DNA of 64,000 nt from Nymphaea colorata (Eukaryota; Streptophyta; Magnoliopsida; Nymphaeales; Nymphaeaceae): contig NC_045143.1 of NCBI RefSeq assembly GCF_008831285.2, positions 24,618,302 through 24,682,301 on the forward strand, given 5' to 3'. The notes under the pieces are model-generated. The model worked only from the letters and a program-made list of their open reading frames with translations. It was not told the origin of the DNA and ran no database searches. Below are positions 1 to 12,361 of the stretch, in pieces. Within the stretch, counting starts at the first letter, position 1; each line of letters opens with the position of its first letter. Position numbers and translations under genes: made by a program.

Positions 1-311
1 TAATGGCTGCTCGTTAAAACCCATTGTTTATTTTTTCGTTGAATACAATGAGCCGCCCAATTAAATCTATTGAAATCATATGCAAGGTAGGTTGAAATCT
101 AACCATGTGTCGATGGGAGGATTGAGGCTAGCACGGGCTGGCATTGTGCCTAGAACGGGGCAGAATAGGGGAGGCCAGGCTGGGCTTGACTTGAAGGTGG
201 GGAGTAGGTGGACGCCAAATGATGCTTTGGGCAGGGGACATCTTGGGCAGGGGTCACCTTGGGCAGGGGCCTGCCTTGAGCTGGGGATGCCTTGGGCAAC
301 AGCTCAGCTAG
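1..311. other. No recognisable gene; short G-rich tandem motif
   Basis: Nothing protein-like is recognised here. Positions about 228-310 hold three to four imperfect tandem copies of a 12-18 base motif of the type CTTGGGCAGGGG. A 124-codon plus-strand reading frame crosses it, but its composition is that of the repeat and it matches no family I know. Confidence 0.5.
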
Positions 312-612
312 CACTACAAAAAAACCTAAGCATTACTGACAGCCACGGAATGTCAGTGAAAATAGAATGCATGTCAGCAATGGTTTTACCAACATTTCAT
401 TCTTTTGTTGATAAAGGGATTGTCGTCGTTGACACACTGGATAGAAGAGTCTAGTGTAAGGTATCACCAGCATGAACTAAACAAAGGTAAATATTGGTTA
501 TTACCAACATCCTGTCACGTCGGGAATAATCTATTATTTCCAAGATGCTAGTGGCCTTGGGTAAAATTCTATCGTAACAAGACTGTCCATCGGTAAAATA
601 TAACTTTCCACT
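312..612. mobile_element. CACTA-type transposon terminus (probable)
   Basis: The segment opens with CACTACAAAAAAACC, the usual terminal sequence of plant CACTA (En/Spm) elements. Short complementary motifs follow (ACTGACAG and CTGTCAGT-like blocks, and GTCGTCGTTGAC), as in subterminal repeat regions. No opposite terminus (TTTTTTGTAGTG type) was found downstream and no transposase is visible, so this is a lone end or a heavily decayed non-autonomous copy. Confidence 0.4.
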
Positions 613-1439
613 CATTTAAACAATTCGACGAAAACGCTTGGTGGGTGGCTAAAAAGGCAGGTGATGGAAAACATTCTAGGCAGTGATGAAAAACATTCTA
701 ACATCCAAAAAAGCATTCAAATGACAACCTATGAAAATAATATTCTACGAATAATTATATGTGAACTTGAATTAGACGTGGTCTAAATTTGAGGCAAAAA
801 TCCGGCAACAATGCGCTGTAATCCAGCAATAACAAAAATTAGAGTAAAATTTAGGGTTTTGTAATTGTGTAGACATTTTATACAATTAATTATCAAATTG
901 AAGGTACTAAGGTCAACAAACATTCTTCCAAAATTTTACATTCGCTAACATCCTAGGCCAACTCAAGCGAAAGAAGCCTCGCAGCCCGACAATTAAGCCA
1001 TTCCAAGAGTGCACTACTATGTGTTTTCTGCAGCTGTACAAACAACTCAAATTGTGTTGCTTCCATTGGCTGCTTGCCAGATCCATGCCAAAGCAGTCCT
1101 TTCCAACAAGCATCTCTCAATCGCCCGCAACTTGGCTTAATTGTGCACTTAACCGGTACAGTGAAACCTCCCTGGCTTGCTGTGACAATCATGGAGAACC
1201 TCTCCATGATCCAGCATGGGCAAAATTTAAACAAGAACACTTGGAAAGTGATCTCGGGACATTCATCATCTTTTGGCTAGGTGGGAACCCTTTATAGTCC
1301 AATGACCCTTCTTCATTGCCTACAACAAGCTCAACAGTGTGCACTCATCTATGGTCCTCATGGCCTTACATGTTGGCAGCTTCAACTACCAACAGCAAGG
1401 CATACGAGATTGAAGTGATGGTCAAAGCCCCGTTTGAGC
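613..1439. other. No recognisable gene
   Basis: Overlapping short frames of 60-95 codons occur on both strands at 913-1297, but none resembles a known family. The stretch may be decayed internal sequence of the gypsy element whose integrase remnant follows. Confidence 0.5.
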
Positions 1440-1830
1440 ATCACAAATGCGAGACGACGTCTAGGCTTATGTGAAGACTTGCTTGATCTGCTAGCAAGAC
1501 AAGGGGACGAATCAGAAGACTGCCGGTTTCTCGGAGCCTCTTCCTATTCGAGAGCATCCATGGGAGTGCCTCTCTATGAACTTTATCTTCAACTTACCCA
1601 AAATTGACGGCTTCAGCTCCATGCTTTTGGTTGTGGACAGATTTTCAAAGTATGTGACCTTCATCCCAGCCTCTAAGGAATATCCCGCGGAGAAGATGGT
1701 AGAGTTGTTTGTGAAACATATAGTAAAGCACTGGGCATGCCGAAAAACATTGTCAGTGATCTGACGCCTGCTTCACAGGGAAGTTTTGGCGCGAGGTGTT
1801 TAGTTTGTTAGGTTCAGGTTTATTATTCTC
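1440..1830 (+). pseudogene. Ty3/gypsy integrase remnant
   Basis: The plus strand keeps the end of the integrase zinc finger (YVKTCLIC followed by QDKG) and the PLPI..HPWE linker that precedes the catalytic core. The core begins at 1576 with MNFIFNLPK, then LLVVDRFSKYVTFIPAS with the first catalytic aspartate. After NIVSD the frame shifts near 1760 and continues in another frame through ACFTGKFWREVF. Two glutamine positions of the finger region read TAG, at about 1463 and 1489, consistent with C-to-T decay of CAG codons. The H2C2 histidines and the C-terminal half of the integrase are missing or unreadable. It is clearly a dead fragment. In life it would insert retrotransposon cDNA. Confidence 0.85.
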
Positions 1831-2580
1831 ATAGCCGACAGCGATGAAACGACCCCTGTTCATGGACAGAAGCAGGGGACAGTGTTGTGCTCTATCCAAC
1901 AGGCGTCACCTCCAGTAGCTAACCTCGCCGTCGTCGTGGGTAGCCGACCGGCGGTGTGGCAAATGCCGGCGGCTTCGTCTCCAGGTGGAGGTGGTGCCGT
2001 GGCCCCGCCATCTAAACTAGCTCTGCCTATGGAATCGCCACCCGCCGACGGACCGAAGGCGATAACAGCAGCCCTCTACCTCTTTTCCCACTCAGACAAG
2101 ATGGCACGGTGGTGATGGGCACCCCACTTCCGCCCTCTAGTTTGCCCCTTCTGCCCCTGTTTGAGGTAGAATGGGGGAAACTCAAGCGGCGCCTTGAGCT
2201 ACTGCTCGAGGTGCTTGTGGGTTTGGACCGGTTCCTTTTGGGACCGGTTCAAGTCAAACCAGGTTTTAGACCCGGTTTGGGTCTATATCGCCCGATTCAC
2301 GGGTATAAGAGTTCAAATTTGGATCCAAACCAGTTCTTTTCAACTTGAGACTAGATTTGAATCAGGAATGCCCTTAGATCATATCCAAGCCTATTTCTTC
2401 TCCAAAGCCACCACCTTGATTATCTTTAGGAGAAGTGAGCGGACCACCAACTAGGGGAGCAGTTGGTCCTTTTTGTTCAGCAGATCCAAACTTTATCCAA
2501 ACTCTCTAAGGTGAAGAATCATTTTGGCAGAACGAAGGATTCAAACTCGTCGAGGATGACTCTTCTTCAACTAGGGGAGT
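1831..2580. other. GC-richer noncoding stretch, no gene recognised
   Basis: A proline/alanine-rich frame (1882-2115) and others to 2454 are open but match nothing I know. An AACTAGGGGAG motif, polypurine-tract-like, occurs at about 2448 and again at 2567 just before the LTR-like segment. This may be the decayed 3' part of the gypsy element. Confidence 0.4.
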
Positions 2581-2852
2581 CTGATGCAAGATGGAAGTAT
2601 ACTCAAATCTTGTAATTGGATCTAGTTAGGTTTTCTGTACTTGTAAATGGGTCCAGATCCACAATCCATCCCTTTCTCTATAAATAGAAAAGGGGACATT
2701 GAGTCATTTTGTAGGTGAGGAGTTATCAGTTGAAAGAAATGAAGTGTTTTTTTTCCTTTTTCTTCTTTTGTTCTTCTTGTTCCTTTGATTGTTTGCTTAA
2801 GTTTTAGTTAGTTTTAGTTTAGCTGAGATTCTTTAATCTTAGTTTTTTTTTC
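2581..2852 (+). mobile_element. LTR-like segment
   Basis: The segment begins TGATGCAAG directly after the purine-rich AACTAGGGGAGTC and has a good TATA box (TCTATAAATAGA) at 2676-2687, followed by a T-rich region. At 2853 it is followed by TTGTATCAGAAT, which matches 9 of 12 bases of the initiator-tRNA(Met) primer-binding sequence TGGTATCAGAGC. This is the order polypurine tract, U3, TATA, R/U5, primer site. Only one copy lies in the window, so the ends are estimated. It is on the same strand as the gypsy integrase remnant upstream, but common origin is inference. Confidence 0.4.
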
Positions 2853-2866
2853 TTGTATCAGAATGG

Positions 2867-4559
2867 GTCAGGAATCGCCTTATGAAGAGAGAGTCATCCA
2901 AACCGTTTGACTTTACTTCTTCTGTGCCTCCTTATGGACATCCTTTGTCATGTGCCACTGATTCTCCTGGCAAGTCTCGTTGGCCAAAAGTGGATCCCAG
3001 CTCCGGTTCAATTGTGAAATTAAAAGACAGATTCAAATATGATTTATACTTTTTTTATTCAATTTTGATGCCAAATTTGAATTTAAACAAGTGAATGTCC
3101 AATAAATTAGATGCGGATAAATCGGTTCAATTGATATTCTCCCACTAATTTTCAGTAACTCATTAATTAATGAATGAAAAATAGGGCACACACTTGATTT
3201 CTTCTCTTTTGTATTTGCGGATTTAGAATTTCAAGTTATGTACAGACACTTTAAATTTTAAAAGTTATAATGAAAAAGTTTAGGAAACACAATTCTAAAC
3301 TGTTACGGTTTTTTAAGAAGTTTTCTTTTTCCCGCCGAGTTCCAAGGAAGGAAAGCACTCTCTCTTTCTCTTTCGATCGCAGCAAGGCTGGATCCTTGAT
3401 GGCTCTGATGATAGAGGAGGATGCAGACTGCGTGCATGGGTTGCTGTAGTTCATCCTTCGATATTGCGAGCAACAGCTCTTATCCATCATTCTCCCGCCG
3501 GACCTGATTTTCCACTTGCCTCGGGTGGTAGAGCAAGACTGTAAGTTTCCTCCCTTCTCCATTCACTCATTCTGTTGATTTTAAGGAGATATAATGATAA
3601 GGATTAAGAAACCTCAAGCGTGCATTTTTATTGGTCATCAAATCTAGGATACGTGTACTTAAATCCTATAAATTGCTGCATTATTATATACTGCCATGAT
3701 GAACACACTTTCTTGGTTTTTTTGTTGTTGATCTCCTCTTATGGCTGATGAGGTCTCAAAATGGTGTGTTATTCACCAATAGACACATTCCTCCTACTAG
3801 TAGTGACAATTAGAAGTGAACATTGAGGAAAAGAGGCAAGCAATCCACCTAAAGTTCCACCTATCTTGGTGGAACTTTATTGCTGGAAGCAAAGTTCCTT
3901 ATCGGTGGGAAAATTTCCAGGTTTAATTTTGCGTTAGATAGGGTGTTGCAGAACAGTGCAACATCCACCTGATTCTGGCGTCGGCGTTGTCAGTTCCAAC
4001 GATGGCAGAGTTCAAGCAAGGGCTCTTTGGAATCGTCTGCATCCGAGGATTCTTCCTATAAAATTTCAGAATTTTTGGAACATGCGTTGAGGAGGTATGA
4101 ATCTTTGAACGTCCTACTGTTGCAAGCTTAAGAACCAACAAATAGGGCGTTTCTAGGAGTCAGGCGTGACTTCCTAGGGGGCATGATTTTCAATGGAGAT
4201 TAATTAGATAGTTGAGCAAGGTGGCATTGGATTTGGACCAATTTTTTAATTTTTTGGATGATCTTGTGAAGCGCTACAGAATTTACAAGTGTCATTTCTG
4301 AAGCTCTCTACAATCTCCTGCGGGTTCCCTGTTTTCTTTCCCAATTCTACTTAAGAATTGGGAGCCAACGTCCCTCTGCTTGATCGACTGAAAATAAGCA
4401 TCAATCTACTGCCCTGCATCCTCTCCTTGGTTCATCATGGTGTCGATCAGAGATCATCAGAGATCTAACAAGGACGTCCTTACAAGGTACTACTTCACCC
4501 TTATTGCCTGCACCAACTACTCTACACAATATTTGAACATCAAGACAATTTTTTATTAT
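2867..4559. other. No recognisable gene
   Basis: AT-rich sequence with only short frames (70-103 codons) and no family resemblance. The last 250 bases lead into the copia gag remnant and could be its LTR or leader, but no boundary is visible. Confidence 0.5.
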
Positions 4560-5312
4560 GGGAATCTCAATTTCTACCTCTGCTACTCTGCTGTATTCAT
4601 ATGATTTGCTTGGATCTATTGATGGCTCTAAACCATGTCCAAATCAATATATCACCAGTAGTGATGGGAAATCTCAGTCCATTAATACAAGACCAACTTC
4701 TCTTAAGTGGTATTATTTCTTCATTGGCTGAAACGGTTCTTGCACAAGTTCTTGGACTTAAGATGTCATATGAAGTATGGAATGCTCTTAAAAGGTCCTA
4801 TGTCGATTCTCGCCCAAGAATCATGCAACTCAAGGAACAACCACAAGGATTGAGGAAAGGAAACTTAACTGTGGATGATTATTTCTACAAAGCTAAGATG
4901 TTGGCTCACCAATTCACCGTTGCTTCAAAACTAATAGAAAAGGAAGATTTAATTATGCATATCCTGAGAGGACTTCCTTGTGAATACTCAGCCTTCAAAA
5001 CACATCTCTGACCAATCATGTAGATCTGATATCTCTCTGTGATTTGCATGGCCTTCTTCTCACACAAGCGACACAACTAAAAGAACAAGATCTTGAGCAT
5101 GAAACGTTTGCTCCTGCTGCGCACTATGCCCAACCATATTCAGCAGGAAGGGAAAATTTTAAACAGCCCTCAATGCTTCATAGAGGCCGTGGTCGAGGCC
5201 GAGGCAGGTCTGATTTCGGACGTGATAGGTTTCAAGTTGGAAATAGGTTTGAGTTGAGGGGTGGGTATAGGTTTCAAGTTGGAAAGGCACCTTGGTTTCA
5301 AGGACCGGGTTA
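4560..5312 (+). pseudogene. Ty1-copia Gag remnant (UBN2 type)
   Basis: The region reads as a copia Gag in shifting frames. Around 4610-4650 one frame gives SIDGSKPCPNQ, the usual N-terminal block. The frame at 4601-5011 then gives YEVWNALKRSYVDSRPRIMQL, RKGNLTVDDYF and EEDLI-like IEKEDLIMHILRGLP, the conserved UBN2 core. A stop near 5010 and a shift lead to 5044-5312, with a GRGRGRGR arginine/glycine stretch as found before the zinc knuckle. The knuckle, protease and pol regions are absent. It is a truncated, inactive fragment. Confidence 0.8.
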
Positions 5313-5844
5313 GAAGGTCTCGGTTTCAAGAATCGGGTTGGAGACTAAGAAACGTTGAGGATGATTACTTTATGTGCCAATAAAACATATGAAAGATCTA
5401 TAGTGACAAGTGTGCATAGAAACTATCCTCAATGATGTGTTGGTCAAAAGGAAGCTTCAATGATGTGTTCCCAGGAAGGAAAAGTGTGCAAAGAAACTAT
5501 CCTCTATATCATTTAGGAGGTGCTTGATGAACAAGAAGAACGTTTCAAGGTGTACCTCATTGGAGAAATTTGTGTCGTAAATATTCCTATGCATAAAACA
5601 CTGAGAAAGACTTCTCTTCACTATGAGATTGGTAAGGTTTTTCCATGTCTTTCTTGTCCCCATAAAAATATCCATTTTTTTTCTTGAAAAAAAGTAAACC
5701 CACCTTACGCTTGAAAAGTTCTCTTTCCGTTTTCATCCCATCAAATTCATCAAGATTCACTAAATCAATGGTACAGCAACATTGTGCACTTAAGATTTGT
5801 TTTGTTCCTCTGCAAATATCTTTTGCACTTAGTGATTTTTTGTT
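5313..5844. other. No recognisable gene
   Basis: A short imperfect duplication of about 30 bases (containing GAAACTATCCTC and AATGATGTG) lies at 5405-5510. Otherwise nothing is recognised. Confidence 0.45.
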
Positions 5845-5934
5845 TACTGTTAGCTTGCTTGTGCATTCTAACGCACAAGTCGATTGCCACCAGTTCTTGG
5901 CATCACCTTTCAACAGATAAGAGTCATAATTCAC
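5845..5934 (-). pseudogene. Possible retrotransposon Gag scrap
   Basis: A minus-strand frame starts MNYDSYLLKGDAKNWWQS. The pattern YLL.GDA..WW resembles the conserved core of plant gypsy-type Gag proteins. Only about 30 codons resemble it, and the rest of the 115-codon frame does not. It lies directly beyond the last BEACH exon of the gene-fragment array, so it may mark the edge of that array. Weak call. Confidence 0.25.
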
Positions 5935-5954
5935 TTTGTCTCATTTTGGCATCT

Positions 5955-6529
5955 TCAGAAGCTCAAAGATGCATTGTTTCCGTAGCAGCTGCGCCAACTG
6001 CTATCATGGCCAAGGCCATTGCAGCAGGTGGTGACGCAAAAGCAGCAGCCCATCCTGGTGAAATCATTGCAAGGGAAGCATGCATCAAATTAGAAGGTAT
6101 CTATCAAGAAAGCAACATGACAACATAGACATTGATTGGGACTGTATTAAATGGACTATTAAAAATATCCTTAACTAGGTGATCAAATTACGTTCAACAG
6201 CAAAAGATAACGCAGAAATGCATATATCAAAAGTTACATCAACTGGTTTAAAAGTTTCCATTAAGAAATAGGAAATTAAAAAGTAGGGACCAATAACAAG
6301 TACAATAGGACCTAAGTGGCTAAGTCACCTCAACAGGCAGAGCATATGCTGCCAGTGCGTGCACAATCATCAACTATTAGGGGATTCACCCCATCTGACG
6401 ATGTTAGCTCATGGATTCCAGCCAAAAGAGGCCTCCAATGTCTTAAGGTTGCAACAAAAGGTGGTAATATTAACTCCAAATACTGTTTACGAGGAGGTCT
6501 TTTATCCCTACCAACTGCATGGTATACTT
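5955..6529 (-). pseudogene. BEACH protein fragment, upstream exons (block U)
   Basis: Two minus-strand exons of a plant BEACH-domain protein (BCHC type) are visible. The first (about 6529 to 6329) reads [17 protein letters not shown], then [18 protein letters not shown] and [17 protein letters not shown]. The next motif, ALAA.ALPVE, is reached only after a short insertion that shifts the frame. The exon ends in a GT donor. The second (about 6080 to 5955) reads [19 protein letters not shown] and MALAMI, then ends at a TGA. In the full protein this region lies several hundred residues before the PH-BEACH domains, but here it lies after them in transcription direction (see 7144-8921). BEACH proteins act in membrane trafficking and endomembrane organisation. 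Identification rests on remembered family sequence. Confidence 0.8.
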
Positions 6530-8921
<2,392 letters not shown>

Positions 8922-9244
8922 CTAGAAGGAAGAACACCAGACAGTGAGGCTTCTGCGTCATTTCTGCGAAATAGGCTGTTTCTGATCAGGTCTTATTGAA
9001 ATATATTCAAAATTTGCAGCCGCACCAATGTGCTTAGATCCACGATAATTTCTTCTTAAGCATTTTCTCATTCGATAAGAACTTTCCATAAAATCCAACT
9101 TCCAAAACTCCTTAAGAAGCAAAAACGTTCTCAAGTGAATTAGTTTTCATCACTTGATGCTCATTACAGAGTGATGCAAGGGCCTTATAAACACTAAACA
9201 GAAAGAAAACCTAGTGATAAGTGTAAAGAATAGCAGCTACATAC

Positions 9245-9354
9245 AGAATTGTTTTGACTTGTTGATAAGAACTTGCCCCAACCAACGATCTTTCCAAAAT
9301 CTGACTTGTTCTCCATTCCCAAATTTCCACTCAACTTTGTTTTGTAGCCAGCTA
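9245..9354 (-). mobile_element. LINE (non-LTR retrotransposon) reverse-transcriptase scrap
   Basis: The minus strand reads SWLQNKVEWKFGNGEQVRFW then KDRWLG, the motif found near the C-terminal end of plant LINE ORF2 (W..GNG..V.FW.D.WLG). About 35 codons are recognisable. Its upper edge abuts one copy of a 28-base repeat whose other copy is the intron/exon border of the neighbouring selenium-binding-protein remnant. Confidence 0.7.
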
Positions 9355-9382
9355 CAACCTAGAAGAAACAAACAAGCAATTT
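9355..9382. repeat. 28-base direct repeat, partner at 9984-10011
   Basis: The same 28 bases (starting CAACCTAGAAGAAACAAAC) occur here and at 9984-10011. The upper copy is the natural 3' end of a selenium-binding-protein intron plus the first four exon bases. The lower copy stands alone next to the LINE scrap. Confidence 0.85.
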
Positions 9383-9465
9383 GTTTGAATATGCATCTTA
9401 TTTCCATTCTCATCTCATTTATTATCTCATTTCTTCTCAAACGACCACGAAGTCAACCCTAAATA

Positions 9466-10475
9466 GGACCATAATGTTCAAGCCCAAAATCTAAAAAGAA
9501 GTTTGGATTCAGCTTCAATCCACCCTTCTCTGTATCCACGTCAATTGAGCCCTCCTCCAAGATCTTTGGATAGAATTGCCGATCCCATGTGCTAAAGAGC
9601 GAGTTAGTCACCTACAATCTCTTAACGTCCAAGCTCAACCGGATCATTTGTGGCCCACCTCTAAGTCTATCTCCCTGAGGAAAGCAAGAAAAGGTAAGAA
9701 CAACAATGACTTAAACACACGTTTTTACTTCTGGAACATCAAACTGAGACTCCACCCCATCTTTAGATACTGCAACTATCTGGCTTCCCTTCTGAATGAG
9801 TCCACCAACCCATAGTTGTGCAGTCAAAACAGGCTTTGAAGGGTCCTCAATGTTGTATCGCCGACATCACCATGCAGCCAGTTTGAGAAGTAAAGGAAGC
9901 GATCATCCAGTGAGATAAGGAAATCAGTCACAAGTCCAGGCATGTCAGGCATAATCCAATTCCGAAAGGTGTCACAGATATTGCAACCTAGAAGAAACAA
10001 ACAAGCAATTTAGGACCCCCTCTCTCTCTAGTACTCTCTCACATATGCACACTTACAGTAATGTGAACATCAGCAAATGGTACCTCATGGCTCCACGATC
10101 CACTTGGAGTCTGGAAAAACATAATCATGTTGTTGCTTAATGCAGACCCAACGTAACCTGTATAGAATCTGCAGGACAGTATCAAACTAGTCATAAGTAA
10201 TAGCCACTACAATAGATGATCATATCAAGCATAGGGTGCACTTTTCAGGCCGACGATATTTGACACTGACCTCCAAAGGTAGGAGATCTGAGTTACCAAG
10301 GTCCAGTCTGTTGCAGTTCACCATCGGGCCAGCTGTATACATGTAGATATCTTCATAACAACCATCTTCTACATGTTGGAGACTGAATCCCTTTGTAAAA
10401 GCTTTTGGTGCCCCCCATGATGAACTAATCATGGTCTTGTGTCAGGGCTGAGTCATATCCAAATAGAGGATTATT
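9466..10475 (-). pseudogene. SBP: Selenium-binding protein (methanethiol oxidase family) remnant
   Basis: Four minus-strand exons match plant selenium-binding protein. About 10475-10271: SSSWGAPKAFTKGFSLQHV to NSDLLPLE. 10168-10084: FYTGYVGSALSNNM to GSWSHE. 9987-9729: VAISV, then [32 protein letters not shown] and [11 protein letters not shown]. 9674-9466: DRLRGGPQMIRLSL to NPNFFLDFG. Introns have GT/AG borders and are kept, so this is not a retrocopy. Disruptions are a frameshift before the HKTM segment, single-base losses near 9975 and 9852, and a TAG replacing tyrosine near 9611. The N-terminal third and the last exon (HEMRYPGGDC...) are absent. The family oxidises methanethiol and binds selenium. 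This copy cannot encode a working enzyme. Confidence 0.88.
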
Positions 10476-11219
10476 ACCAAGTTTCTCCCATCTGAACAAG
10501 AACATACATATCGGAGATCAAAAGTATCAGATTTCAACACAAATGAAGATGTGCCGATCAAAGCACTCACATCAGATGCATGGGATAAAAGCTAAAATTC
10601 ATTCCAAGAAGTCCATGTGATCTTAAGAGATGTATCTTATCACAGCAAAAGCATGTGAGGACAGAGATCATGCTCATGTGAGGCAGAGGCAGTGTTAAGT
10701 AATCTTGTACAAGAAAAAAGAACTTGCCAGAACCAGTTCACTGATGTGAAAGCTCAACCAGTCACACTTAAATTTATAAAAAGAGATCAGATTTGGTGTG
10801 GGAAGAACTAGTGATACTGGCACAATGCAAGTCCCCTGCTTGTTTTCTACAAACAATGAAAAATAGAAACTGTTGAACATATATGACAGAGAACTGTGTT
10901 AGTGAGCTCATGATTGAAATAACATGTCATCAAAATAATTGCTGCAGACCATAAAAGATTTCATTCAGAAAATTTGTAAGCTTTGAGGACAATTTCAATG
11001 ACCAATATTGAGATAAAAACATTATGAAAAAGCAAGAATGGATTATCGGTGAGGTTCCAAGCCATGACACATTTTGAATATGGAAAGAGAATCCTTACGT
11101 CTCACTGCATGCATGTTATGCATGTACAACATCTTCTCTGAATCCCCCCATACAAACATGGGGGTTGGGCTGACCTGCAATTCTAAAATTACAAAAGATG
11201 CCCTTACAAAAACACATGG
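10476..11219. other. No recognisable gene
   Basis: Sequence between the TIC110 and selenium-binding-protein remnants. Short frames only. No exon of either gene was recognised here. Confidence 0.5.
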
Positions 11220-11661
11220 AGGAATCTTCGGATGAAAGAAATGGATCAAAACGCAATTCACTGCAAAGGAAAGTTTCTTTGCTAGTTGCGCTCTCCAATT
11301 CTCCTTGAGAAAATGCTTTTGAAAGCCGTCTAAGGTAGAATACAGAGAAAACTTCAAGCATAATCCTTTTAGCTTTAGATTTGTTTAAACCAAATATATC
11401 CTTCAATTTGTCCAAAGCAGTAAGCTGCATACAGAAAAAGAACAAAGGAAAAGGTATAAGCACAAGCAAGGAAGCTGCAACTAAGGACCTCCACCTATTT
11501 GCATAACCTACAAATGTTTTGGACATCTATGAATCCAGAAACTGCATAATGTAAACTCACGTTTTTTTTTCTTCAATATGCCCATTATAGAAAGTTTGCA
11601 TTAAATATGATCGATAAAGAAGCTTCAGGTGATCCACTTTTCCATCCATCATGTTTACCAC
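11220..11661 (-). pseudogene. TIC110: TIC110 fragment (two exons)
   Basis: Two minus-strand exons match TIC110, the chloroplast inner-envelope import protein that forms a scaffold for stromal chaperones. Exon 11661-11561 reads MMDGKVDHLKLLYRSYLMQ then TFYNGHIEEKK. After a GT-AG intron, exon 11424 to about 11220 reads LTALDKLKDIFGLNKSKAK, then YLRRLSKAFSQGELESATSK and ELRFDP. In TIC110 the corresponding segments follow each other, so order and strand are right. A run of nine A bases at the end of the first exon puts the two exons out of phase, and residues between ETFL and ELRFDP are missing. The rest of this roughly 1000-residue protein is not seen in the window. Confidence 0.75.
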
Positions 11662-12361
11662 CTAAAACAAGAATAAATAGTAGTGACCAGAAATTGTACA
11701 CTAAGAAAACCACCAGATTCAACAACTTCAATTATATCATTGTAGAGCACTTTTTTTTTTTGCCTGAAGTGCTAGATTCTGCACTAATAATTTATGATCA
11801 AAGGAGAGATGGACAGTGGAACTTATGGCATGAACCTCCAAAGTTGCCTCACCTATAAGCTGTGCAAAATAACAATAATCATTATGAAAAGAAAAGAAAG
11901 AAACAAGAAATTGAAAGAGGAGTAAAACAAAAGTCAAAAGAGTATGACAATAGGCAAAGAATAATTCAAGCACAATTACATCCATTGTTCAAACCAACCA
12001 GTAGTTCAGTTTCTTCTCCCTGCTGAAATAACTGAGAAAACAAAACTTTTCTACCACTCTAGAGACAAACATTGGCATATTTTTAAAATGTAGGTTAACA
12101 CATGATTGTATCATAAGCAAGTTGGATGTGAACAAAATAGATTCGCATATTTTTAGAATGTAGGCTTCCATGTTAGCAAACACATGATTGTATCATAACA
12201 ATGTATGATATGCAATTCAAAGACTATCAGAATGTGACACACACCCATGAATTTGACCAGATTATATTTATCAAAAGAATCAAGTTGTCACGGGCTGACT
12301 TTTTCAAGCCTATTTGGCCAGCGTTGCGCCGAGGGATAGTCGGTCTGCAACACAAGTGAAA
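11662..12361. other. No recognisable gene
   Basis: Between the TIC110 exons and the 1.7-kb repeat. Possible acceptor-like sites at about 11850 and 12350 lead into short frames I cannot assign. Confidence 0.45.

Noticed and set aside
80-454. 124-codon plus-strand ORF near the window start
   Set aside because: Most of it translates a short G-rich tandem motif and a CACTA-like terminus. No family resemblance.
5690-6130. Plus-strand ORF with an alanine-rich segment ([16 protein letters not shown])
   Set aside because: It is the reverse-strand shadow of the minus-strand BEACH exon reading [15 protein letters not shown].
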